Source: Calothrix brevissima NIES-22
GTDB taxonomy: Bacteria; Cyanobacteriota; Cyanobacteriia; Cyanobacteriales; Nostocaceae
Assembly: GCF_002367995.1 (NCBI RefSeq)
Contig: NZ_AP018207.1
Location: forward strand, 558,001 to 622,000
Direction: 5' to 3'
DNA: 64,000 bases
Shown here: one piece after another, positions 25,134 through 32,230 of the stretch
Layout of the letters: each line of letters starts with the position of its first letter
How positions within the stretch are numbered: position 1 is the stretch's first letter
Made by a program: the position numbers and the translations under genes
Notes under the pieces: generated by a model
What the model saw: the letters and a program-made list of their open reading frames with translations, nothing else
The model's database searches: none
Told to the model about the DNA's origin: nothing

Positions 25134-27026
25134 TTAGTAGTTCGGGCACAATTTTGGTAGTTGCCAAATTTTAATAGTCTTGTCGGCACTAGCACTAAAA
25201 AGTGTTTTGTTATCTGGACTGAAAGCGACAGCCCAAACTTCCTTTTTATGCCCTTTGAGGGTGCATATATCTTGTCCTGTATTCGGGTTCCAGATTTTAA
25301 TAGTGCGATCGTCGCTACCAGTAGCAATCTCCTTACCATCTGAGCTGATAGCAACAGCATTTACATCGAGTGAATGTCCCATTAAAGGAGGGTGTCGCTC
25401 CCATCCGTCACTCAAATTCCATATTTCAACTTTCCTATCATCGCTAACACTAACAAAAAATCCTTCTTTGTGGTTAATCGCAACTGCATTAACATCGCCT
25501 GAATGCCCCGTTAAAGTATGTAATAATTCACCCGTTTGTAGGTTCCAAATCTTGACAGTTCTATCTGCACTAGCACTGATCAGTTCTTGATTATCCGAGC
25601 TAATAGCAACCGACAAAACCGCTTTTTTATGTCCTACAAGGGTACGAATTTCTTGCCCCGTCTTCAAATTCCAGACTTTGATAGTTTTGTCATAACTACC
25701 ACTGACGAGAGTTTGATTATCGGCGCTGATGGCAACAGAATTGACTATATCTTTATGACCCTTCAAAGTGTAAATTTCCTGGCCTGTGTTCAAATTCCAG
25801 ACTTTGATAGTTTTGTCATAACTACCACCACCACTAACAAGAGTCTGAGCATCTGGGCTAATAGCAAGAGTGTAAACTTTGTCTTTATGCCCTTTAAGGG
25901 TAAAGATTTCTTTTCTATTTTGTAAATTCCAGATTTTAATAGTTTTGTCATCACTGCTACTAGCTAATATTTCCTTGATGTCCTGGGAAAAGATTGAGTG
26001 GATAGAGCTAATGGCAAGAGAATTTACTTCACCTGAATGCCCATTGAGAGTAGTAATGGGGTTCGATATATCGTCCCAATAATGACGGAAACCTACTAGA
26101 AAAACAGTGGTAATTACTCCTATTCCTAATACAAGTAAACTTCTGCGTGATAATGGCAAAGGTTTTGTAGAAGGTGGTGAAGTTGGTGTTGGTGCATCTA
26201 ACGCATTGAGCGCTGCTAACGCCTCAGATGCTGACTGGTAGCGTTGATTAAAGTCGCAGCGCACCATTTTGCTTAAAAAGTCTGCTAACTTATCGCTCAC
26301 CTGTACATGATTGCGCCAAACCAGTTCACCTGTATTGTCTTTATGTAACTGTAACTGTTGCGGTAGCAAGCCTGTAAGAGCTTGAATACCAATTATTCCC
26401 ACTGCATAGATATCGCTGCATAATCTGGGGTCACCATTAGCTTGTTCATTCGGCATATAACCAGGGGTTCCCACCGCAACTGTGAAGATGCTTTGCCCTT
26501 GTTCATTCACACTTACTAAGGTGCTGATTTCTTTTATACTTCCAAAGTCAATCAGAATAATCTTGCCGTCTTGATGACGACGTATCAAATTTTGGGGCTT
26601 AATATCCCGGTGGATGACGTTTTGTTGGTGAACAAAGACTAACACTTCCAAAATTTCTTGCAACAGTTTAATGACTGCATTCTCACCAAGACTTTGGGGA
26701 TATGATGGTATTTCGTCAGCCAAACTAGACCCATCAACAAATTCCTGAACCAGATAAAATTCATAATCTTCTTCAAAATAGTCTAAAAATTGGGGAATTT
26801 GCTTATATTTATGGGATAATCGCTGTAAAATCTGTGCTTCCCTCTTAAACAGTTGTCTTGCCTTTTGCAAAACTGAGGGATTAGGATTTTTCGGCTTGAG
26901 ATGTTTGACAGCACACTTTGGATGGTTCAGTAAGTGCAAATCTTCAGCCAGATACGTGTCGCCAAAGCCACCGCTGCCCAGTAGTCTGATAATTTTGTAG
27001 TGATTTCGGAGTGTTCTTCCAATCAT
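25134..27026 (-). CDS. Ser/Thr protein kinase with C-terminal WD40 propeller
   Basis: 630 aa. Residues 1-275 are a Hanks kinase with [14 protein letters not shown], Lys in AVKHLK, VIHRDIKPQN and LIDFGSIKEI, apparently active. A Pro/Ser/Thr linker and one membrane helix (about 294-312, LLVLGIGVITTVFLVG) follow. Residues about 320-625 contain seven WD40 repeats with GHS/GHK starts and KIWNL ends (for example GHKDIVNSVAISADN and YDKTIKVWNL), enough to close one propeller. The layout puts the kinase in the cytosol and the propeller across the membrane. The first 40 residues are strikingly like the kinase-FGE protein at 9933-11630, so the two kinase domains are paralogues with different sensor modules. 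Confidence 0.92.
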   Translation of the reverse strand: MIGRTLRNHYKIIRLLGSGGFGDTYLAEDLHLLNHPKCAVKHLKPKNPNPSVLQKARQLFKREAQILQRLSHKYKQIPQFLDYFEEDYEFYLVQEFVDGSSLADEIPSYPQSLGENAVIKLLQEILEVLVFVHQQNVIHRDIKPQNLIRRHQDGKIILIDFGSIKEISTLVSVNEQGQSIFTVAVGTPGYMPNEQANGDPRLCSDIYAVGIIGIQALTGLLPQQLQLHKDNTGELVWRNHVQVSDKLADFLSKMVRCDFNQRYQSASEALAALNALDAPTPTSPPSTKPLPLSRRSLLVLGIGVITTVFLVGFRHYWDDISNPITTLNGHSGEVNSLAISSIHSIFSQDIKEILASSSDDKTIKIWNLQNRKEIFTLKGHKDKVYTLAISPDAQTLVSGGGSYDKTIKVWNLNTGQEIYTLKGHKDIVNSVAISADNQTLVSGSYDKTIKVWNLKTGQEIRTLVGHKKAVLSVAISSDNQELISASADRTVKIWNLQTGELLHTLTGHSGDVNAVAINHKEGFFVSVSDDRKVEIWNLSDGWERHPPLMGHSLDVNAVAISSDGKEIATGSDDRTIKIWNPNTGQDICTLKGHKKEVWAVAFSPDNKTLFSASADKTIKIWQLPKLCPNY

Positions 27027-27480
27027 TCTGTAAATCCCAAACTCTTAGATTACTGACTAATCAAACTTCTGATTAGCTGAATTTTTTATATGGGTATACA
27101 TTTTAACAACGACTACTTGGGTGTACTTCAAGGGTGGTTTCTCAAGATTGTTTTATAAAGTAAGATTTGCGATCGCACTAGCAATGACCAGAACCATGTA
27201 ATACCTTATTTATCACTATCTTACCTAGATAATATTACCTAATTTCTGGGAAAAATCTGAAAATATTCAAAGTCTTGGATCTGATGTAAATGAAGTCACT
27301 AGAGCGAAAAGTTATACGTTAGCGATCGCGTAGCGTCTTGTCCCTGGCGCATATCCCCTTGGGAGAACAGAAGCTCCGCGATCGCAGAAGTTTTCGGTCT
27401 ACTAATTTTTTATGTTGCGACGAGGAGTTTTTAGGCAAAGTTTGTCAAGCGTGCAACTTTCTTTATGGATATGCACTTAA

Positions 27481-27560
27481 CTTAACTGAACTTTTTCTGA
27501 ACGATTATCTGAGCCAAAACTGAGTTTGAATTTATATTTGTTTTAATGGTAAACCTTAAT
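27481..27560 (+). repeat. Conserved leader block, copy B
   Basis: Matches the block at 19981-20061 from CTTAACTGAACTTTT through TCTGAGCCAAAACTGAG to TAAACCTTAATT. It lies 261 bp before the DUF4178-speE-FemAB-speD gene run. The rest of 27027-27480 holds no coding signal beyond a spurious 61-codon frame. Confidence 0.7.
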
Positions 27561-27575
27561 TCATAAGTCTAAGTT

Positions 27576-27674
27576 AGGACTTACGCAGACTCTACGATTT
27601 CTTCTCCCAAGGGGAGACGCTGCGCGTTGGCGGTTCGATAAATTAACCTTTTCGGCAATTTTTGCGTAAGTCCT
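27576..27674. mobile_element. 99-bp MITE-like element with AGGACTTACGCA termini
   Basis: AGGACTTACGCA (27576-27587) and its exact reverse complement TGCGTAAGTCCT (27663-27674) bound a non-coding segment with an internal TCTCCCAAGGGGAGA palindrome. These termini are frequent in Nostocales intergenic DNA. No transposase is present, so it would have to be moved in trans. It sits in the leader of the DUF4178 gene run. Confidence 0.7.
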
Positions 27675-27820
27675 GTAAGTATGTAACGAAAAGTAAATTA
27701 ACCTAAAAATTCTGCCTTGATTCAACGATAAACATTCATATCCACCTATTTATTACTCAATGAGTCATTTAATCAAATGTCAACGCAACCTCATAGCTTT
27801 ACTACTCGTGGAGGGGAGCA

Positions 27821-28813
27821 ATGTTTAGTTTAGATGTCATCTGTTGTCACATTTTATTAGGTATTGTAATTAGTATTAGCGCCCCATCTCAAGATGTCGC
27901 CAACGCTCAAGTTAATTCCTATAGCACTTCACCTTACACCATAGCTGTAAAGCAACAGAGCAGCCCTTTCAAGATAATTAGAGGAACCAAAATTAGTGAA
28001 AAAGCGTTTGATAGCTTGCAAAATTTTTCTATATTTAATGACAGTAATAGCTTGTTCACAAATGGTGCAAATATTCAAAATAATCTTAATATATTTGCCA
28101 GAAAATCAGTTTTTAATATCAATGCTTTAGTCCATACTAACCTTACAGGTAATCTTTTTTTAGCTGCCGAAACTCAATCGGTTGCTAACAAGACTCAGCT
28201 TGAAGAATTACACCCAGGAGAACGTGTGAAGTATGAGGGTGTAGAATGGCGAGTTCAAGCTTATGGTACTTACAAAGATCCACAAGGTTATCAGACTCAA
28301 GAATGGTTACTTTCATCTTCAGATAATCAAAAACGTTATTTACAGAAAGAATACAACCCAGAAATACCCAAAGACCCAATTCATTGGTATTTTAGTGAGG
28401 AAGTTGTTGAGGCACAAGTCTTAGAGCCAGGAAACAGTAACAATCTTATTCCCAGTGTGTGGCAGGATATGCAAGACAAAAAGACCCCACAACATGAACT
28501 AAACGCTTTAAATCGCACTTACTTTTTTGATTTCCAGACTAGCGGTACTTACAGTGACCAAGATGGTACTTTACCTCGAATTACTTGGGACTATTGGGAC
28601 AAAGACCATAAATGGAATTTAGAATTAGAAGCATTTCCTAATCAAGAATTGCACGTATATTCTGCTCAAGAGATAAATCCAGAGACATTTAGCATCTTGC
28701 CATCAAGCCAGAATGTTAAAACTTTTCCAATAGGAAAAGTAATTTTAGCCACATCGATGATGGTTGGGGGCATGGTAATGAGACACAAAGCAAAGAGAAC
28801 AGGAAACCTATAA
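27821..28813 (+). CDS. Exported DUF4178-domain protein
   Basis: 330 aa. An N-terminal signal peptide (CCHILLGIVISISAPS, cleavage near ANAQV) is followed by about 90 residues of unknown nature. The DUF4178 core (about 125-285) contains ELHPGERVKYEGVEWRVQ, YQTQEWLLSSSDNQKRYLQKE and TYFFDFQTSGTYSDQDG. A single hydrophobic stretch near the C-terminus (about 305-322, FPIGKVILATSMMVGGMV) ends in basic residues and may anchor it. GGAGGGG lies before the ATG. From memory, DUF4178 genes elsewhere often accompany spermidine-synthase-like and AdoMet-decarboxylase genes, and the same pairing occurs here. Biochemical role unknown; a carrier or acceptor for the modification made by its neighbours is a guess. 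Confidence 0.75.
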   Translation: MFSLDVICCHILLGIVISISAPSQDVANAQVNSYSTSPYTIAVKQQSSPFKIIRGTKISEKAFDSLQNFSIFNDSNSLFTNGANIQNNLNIFARKSVFNINALVHTNLTGNLFLAAETQSVANKTQLEELHPGERVKYEGVEWRVQAYGTYKDPQGYQTQEWLLSSSDNQKRYLQKEYNPEIPKDPIHWYFSEEVVEAQVLEPGNSNNLIPSVWQDMQDKKTPQHELNALNRTYFFDFQTSGTYSDQDGTLPRITWDYWDKDHKWNLELEAFPNQELHVYSAQEINPETFSILPSSQNVKTFPIGKVILATSMMVGGMVMRHKAKRTGNL

Positions 28814-28815
28814 AA

Positions 28816-30309
28816 ATGCCAATCTCTCTATTTGTTAAAAATCGCAGTGACGGTTTAACTTTTTATATTAATGGTGATTTGCAGTTTGATACTACTGATG
28901 AAGCTATTTATCATGAAATGTTAGTCATTCCCACCGTGGCTTTAGCAGTAGAACGATTTCCCGACACTGAACTTCGTGCCATTATTTTTGGTGGTGGAGA
29001 TGGGTTAGCGTTAAAACAAGTGCTACGTTTTCCTCAAGTTAGTGAGATTACTTTGGTAGACCAAAGCTTGGAGGTTATACAACTTGCTCGGACTGTTTTT
29101 CAACCTTTCAATCATAGCAGCATGGAAAGCGATCGCCTGACAGTCTATGTAGAAGAAGCTTTAAATTTTATTTCCACACTGGCTGACTGTAGCTATCATA
29201 TAGTAATCTGCGATTTTACTTATCCTAGAACTGCATCAGACACAAGTATTCACAGTCTAGAATGGTATCAGCAAGTACAGCGTATTCTAGCTCCAAAAGG
29301 CATTTTGAGTGTTAATGCTGTATCGCCGGAACTAACTCCTCAAGGTTTTTGGTGTTTATATCAAACACTGTTAAAAGCTGGATTGAGTGCTAAACCTCTC
29401 CAAGCAATTATTCCCTCGTTTGTCGAGCATATTCATGGGATCTGGGGATTTTTTCTAGCTTCTGCTGTGGCTATTAGTAGCTCAGAAGTCCAAGCAATGT
29501 CAATGCCAGAAAATTTGCAATTTCTCACCCCATCCCGTCTTTACCAAGCTTTTGTATTTGAGCAAAAAATAGCTGCGACTCGGCATCAATTAACAATTAA
29601 TACTCTTGACTGTCCTCAGTTGTTTTACTACCTATTAAATTCTGATGCTTGTGAAACTGTGCATAATTCGGAAGAAACAATCAATTTTTTAGACATTCAA
29701 GAAGCGAGTACAGGACAAATAGGCTTAGTCAATCCCTTTTCAATAGTTGCAATCAGCCAACAGTGGTTAGCCCAAATGCCTCAATCTCTGCAAATTATCC
29801 AAGGTAACTCGCCAACTAATGTTGACATTAGCCGATTGTTACCTGTACAACATCTTAGCCATACTTCCCAAATGAGCCTTGAATGGTTGAACTTTACTCA
29901 AAAGCTGGTTGGGACTATTGACATATCGCGTTTAGCGCAAGCAGTAGAAAAGCGCACACAAAAATTGCCGCCTGATTTACGAACTAATGTACAGAGTTTT
30001 GCTGTTACTGCTCAAAAAACTAAAAGTTTACCAATGAATTTACTGGGGTTTGAGCCGATATTCGTTGTTATTTTTGTAATTATTTTAATTGCTAATTTGT
30101 CATCTCGGGACTCGGGATTTGGCAAGGGCAATACAGATAATCATATCAATAATATTACCGATAATATTAACAGCATTAACAATAATTTCACTAGGCAACA
30201 AATAGAATCGAATAGTGGATTAAATATTATTGGGTGTTTAGGTTCAATTTTGATGGCATCTGGAGGCATTTGGTTATTAAAACTCTTATTTGACTATTTT
30301 TTTGGGTAA
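28816..30309 (+). CDS. Membrane-anchored spermidine-synthase-like aminopropyltransferase
   Basis: 497 aa; the start lies 2 bp after the DUF4178 stop. Residues 1-225 follow the SpeE plan: substrate strand FYINGDLQFDTTDEAIYHEM, SAM-fold glycine motif IIFGGGDGLALKQVL, acidic residue in LVDQSLEVI, and CDFTYPRTAS where SpeE carries its catalytic Asp. Ordinary SpeE is about 280-310 aa. The extra C-terminal half holds an unfamiliar region (about 230-405) and two hydrophobic helices (about 410-432 and 472-493) with an Asn-rich loop between, so the enzyme should sit at a membrane. SpeE transfers the aminopropyl group of decarboxylated SAM to an amine. The enzyme supplying that donor (SpeD) is encoded two genes downstream. 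Confidence 0.8.
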   Translation: MPISLFVKNRSDGLTFYINGDLQFDTTDEAIYHEMLVIPTVALAVERFPDTELRAIIFGGGDGLALKQVLRFPQVSEITLVDQSLEVIQLARTVFQPFNHSSMESDRLTVYVEEALNFISTLADCSYHIVICDFTYPRTASDTSIHSLEWYQQVQRILAPKGILSVNAVSPELTPQGFWCLYQTLLKAGLSAKPLQAIIPSFVEHIHGIWGFFLASAVAISSSEVQAMSMPENLQFLTPSRLYQAFVFEQKIAATRHQLTINTLDCPQLFYYLLNSDACETVHNSEETINFLDIQEASTGQIGLVNPFSIVAISQQWLAQMPQSLQIIQGNSPTNVDISRLLPVQHLSHTSQMSLEWLNFTQKLVGTIDISRLAQAVEKRTQKLPPDLRTNVQSFAVTAQKTKSLPMNLLGFEPIFVVIFVIILIANLSSRDSGFGKGNTDNHINNITDNINSINNNFTRQQIESNSGLNIIGCLGSILMASGGIWLLKLLFDYFFG

Positions 30310-30340
30310 ATAATCAGTAGGTGAGGCAATAGTTATTCAA

Positions 30341-31372
30341 ATGGGTTTAGATAGTTCTCAATCTTTAACTGTACGCATCTTAAAAACCACAGAGTATAGC
30401 TTGTGGGATACCTTAGTCCAAGCTTCTGCCCAAGGATGTTTTATGCAGTCTAATGCTTGGGCTGATTTTAAAGAATTAGAAGGTTATCAAACTTTTCGCT
30501 ACGGCTTATTTATTGGACAGACATTAGTCGGTGGTTGCATTATTTATTTTTACCCACATATCAGCGAAGCCAAACTTTTGTTGGCTCCAGGCGGCCCAAT
30601 CTTACCAGTGAATTTGCTCGATACTGGGTTAAAGTTATTAATTTCTCAGGTAGAACAGTCTTTAGCGCCACAGTTAGGCGCAATTGCCTTGCGGATTGAA
30701 CCACTTTGGACAGATTTGCCTCAAGGCTTTTGTGAATTTGTCCGTGCTCCTGTAGACTTAGTTCCTTCAGAAACTTTGTTGATTGATTTAAAACCAACCC
30801 TAACGGAGATCATGACAGCCATGAAGCCAAAGGGACGGTATAACATCCGCCTGAGTAGGCGCTATGGAGTTGAAACTCGATTTACCACAGACTCTCAAGC
30901 AATTCCTTTGTTTTATAATATTTTTTACCAAACTGCACAACGGCAGCAATTTTTTAGTGAACCTCATAGCTTTTTCATCAATCTCTGTCAAACCTTGTTT
31001 GCTGCCAAGATAGCGGAAATTGGCTTTGCCATCTGGCAAGGACAAATTTTGGCAGCTATTTTAGTTGTTTATTGGGGTGAACGTGCTACATACCTTTATG
31101 GTGGACGCAGTTCCAGCCATCCGCACGTGATGGCAACCTACGGATTGCATTGGCAAGCAATACAACAAGCAAAAATGCGTGGGCACAAATTTTATGATTT
31201 CTACGGCTTTACACGCAACCCTAATCATGCTTATGCTAAATTCTCTCGCTTTAAGCGTCAATTTGGTGGTATTTGCACTACAACCATTGGCGCTCAAGAT
31301 TATATTTTTTACGAACAGTTGGCTGATACTTTGATTCAAGTACTGCAACAACATCAGCAGGTTAAGCATTAA
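30341..31372 (+). CDS. FemAB/FemX-type peptidyltransferase (GNAT fold)
   Basis: 343 aa. Two GNAT-like lobes typical of the Fem family: FMQSNAWADFKELEGYQTFR (the family's xQSxxW entry), LLLAPGGPIL, IDLKPTLTEIMTAMKPKGRYNIRLSRRYGVE (the conserved LRYNIRLA-like motif) and, in lobe two, FAIWQGQILAAILVVYWGE, TYLYGGRSSSHPH, YDFYGFTRNPNHAYAKFSRFKRQFGG. Fem enzymes attach amino acids, usually from aminoacyl-tRNA, to the peptidoglycan stem peptide or to other amino groups. Being between a SpeE-like and a SpeD gene is unusual and suggests the amine product could be joined to a peptide or wall component. Confidence 0.85.
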   Translation: MGLDSSQSLTVRILKTTEYSLWDTLVQASAQGCFMQSNAWADFKELEGYQTFRYGLFIGQTLVGGCIIYFYPHISEAKLLLAPGGPILPVNLLDTGLKLLISQVEQSLAPQLGAIALRIEPLWTDLPQGFCEFVRAPVDLVPSETLLIDLKPTLTEIMTAMKPKGRYNIRLSRRYGVETRFTTDSQAIPLFYNIFYQTAQRQQFFSEPHSFFINLCQTLFAAKIAEIGFAIWQGQILAAILVVYWGERATYLYGGRSSSHPHVMATYGLHWQAIQQAKMRGHKFYDFYGFTRNPNHAYAKFSRFKRQFGGICTTTIGAQDYIFYEQLADTLIQVLQQHQQVKH

Positions 31373-31463
31373 TTTAAACTTATTGTTTTTACCAGAATAG
31401 ATCCTGATAATCTTCACGGTGTCAATTATTGAGTTCTTCACATATGAGTTGGAGTTTACGAGA

Positions 31464-31856
31464 ATGCTTTTTCAGTCCCATGAACAAGTCAAATTAACTG
31501 GTGTTAAAGGCATTGGCAGTCATTTGTTTGCTGACCTCTACGGAGTAGATTCTTTATTACTTAAAGATGAAATAGAACTTATGGAAATGCTTTTTGATGC
31601 TCTCATTTGTGCTCAGTTCAACATCATTAAGCAATTTAGCTACAAATTTCCGAGCGGCGGCTCTGGGGTTACAGGAATGTTTTTGCTTTCTGAATCACAC
31701 GCTGCATTTCATACATACCCAGAACAAAATTACATGGCTTTGGATATCTTTTCCTGCGGTCAAGCCGATCCACAAACAGCATTATCTATCGCACTCAAAG
31801 TTCTTCAACCATACTCCTTCAAAATCAAAATAGAAAAACGTGGCGATGACTGCTAA
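31464..31856 (+). CDS. speD: S-adenosylmethionine decarboxylase proenzyme
   Basis: About 130 aa, the length of the short prokaryotic (SpeH-type) enzyme. The self-cleavage site is visible in FLLSESHAAFHTYPEQ: cleavage before the Ser of ESH would create the pyruvoyl group. IFSCG supplies the proton-donor Cys. LFADLYGVDSLLL near the N-terminus is the usual opening of the family. The frame extends to a GTG at 31419, but GGAG at 31451 is 9 bases before the ATG at 31464, which gives the usual N-terminus. The product, decarboxylated SAM, is the donor for the SpeE-like enzyme encoded two genes upstream. The gene closes the four-gene run. Confidence 0.9.
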   Translation: MLFQSHEQVKLTGVKGIGSHLFADLYGVDSLLLKDEIELMEMLFDALICAQFNIIKQFSYKFPSGGSGVTGMFLLSESHAAFHTYPEQNYMALDIFSCGQADPQTALSIALKVLQPYSFKIKIEKRGDDC

Positions 31857-31909
31857 CTCAAATAGTTCAGAATGCACTCTATTTTAACCTCTCACGGATG
31901 CCCAGTTAC

Positions 31910-32028
31910 AGCAAGGAACTGAAGTTCCTTGCTAATAGTAAAAGTCATCTAAAGATGACTAAATATCCCCAAAATCTTGAGTCTACTTTAGTAGACTTGG
32001 ATTATTAGCCTTGGAATGAATTCCAAGG
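31910..32028. repeat. Four consecutive perfect hairpins
   Basis: Stems: AGCAAGGAACT/AGTTCCTTGCT (31910-31933), AGTCATCT/AGATGACT (31943-31960), AGTCTACT/AGTAGACT (31980-31997) and CCTTGGAAT/ATTCCAAGG (32009-32028). All have 2-base loops and differ in sequence. They lie just after the speD gene. Such strings resemble REP-type or IS200/IS605-end hairpins; the first could also terminate the speD transcript. Confidence 0.75.
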
Positions 32029-32050
32029 TGGGCTAGGAAGCTTAGTAGCA

Positions 32051-32230
32051 ATTATGAATGGGAGCATCCCACTTTTTTAATCAATACCCTAGAAGGGTAT
32101 TGCTACACAAACAAAGCCTGCCTCCGCAGGCTTCAAAAACTTATAGCCTGCGGAGGCAGGCTTCGTCTTTATAGCCCCAGGCTTCCAGCCTGCGGGCGTT
32201 TTAAAAACTGGGATGCACCCATTATGAATT
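32051..32230. mobile_element. 180-bp inverted-repeat element with a nested 18-bp-arm hairpin
   Basis: Imperfect terminal repeats (ATGGGAGCATCCCAC at the left and, inverted, CTGGGATGCACCCAT at the right) flank a segment that carries a perfect hairpin with 18-bp arms (AAGCCTGCCTCCGCAGGC, 32114-32131 and 32146-32163) and a smaller AATACCCT/AGGGTATT stem. No coding capacity. The right terminus overlaps the last codons of the RND gene. Probably a MITE. Confidence 0.55.

Noticed and set aside
25161-26082. Several plus-strand frames opposite the WD40 repeats
   Set aside because: They mirror the repeats of the minus-strand kinase-WD40 gene (repetitive DNA keeps antisense frames open) and have no homology or ribosome binding site.
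27338-27523. 61-codon plus-strand frame upstream of the DUF4178 run
   Set aside because: Overlaps the conserved non-coding block and contains GCGATCGC and other repeat DNA; no start signal.
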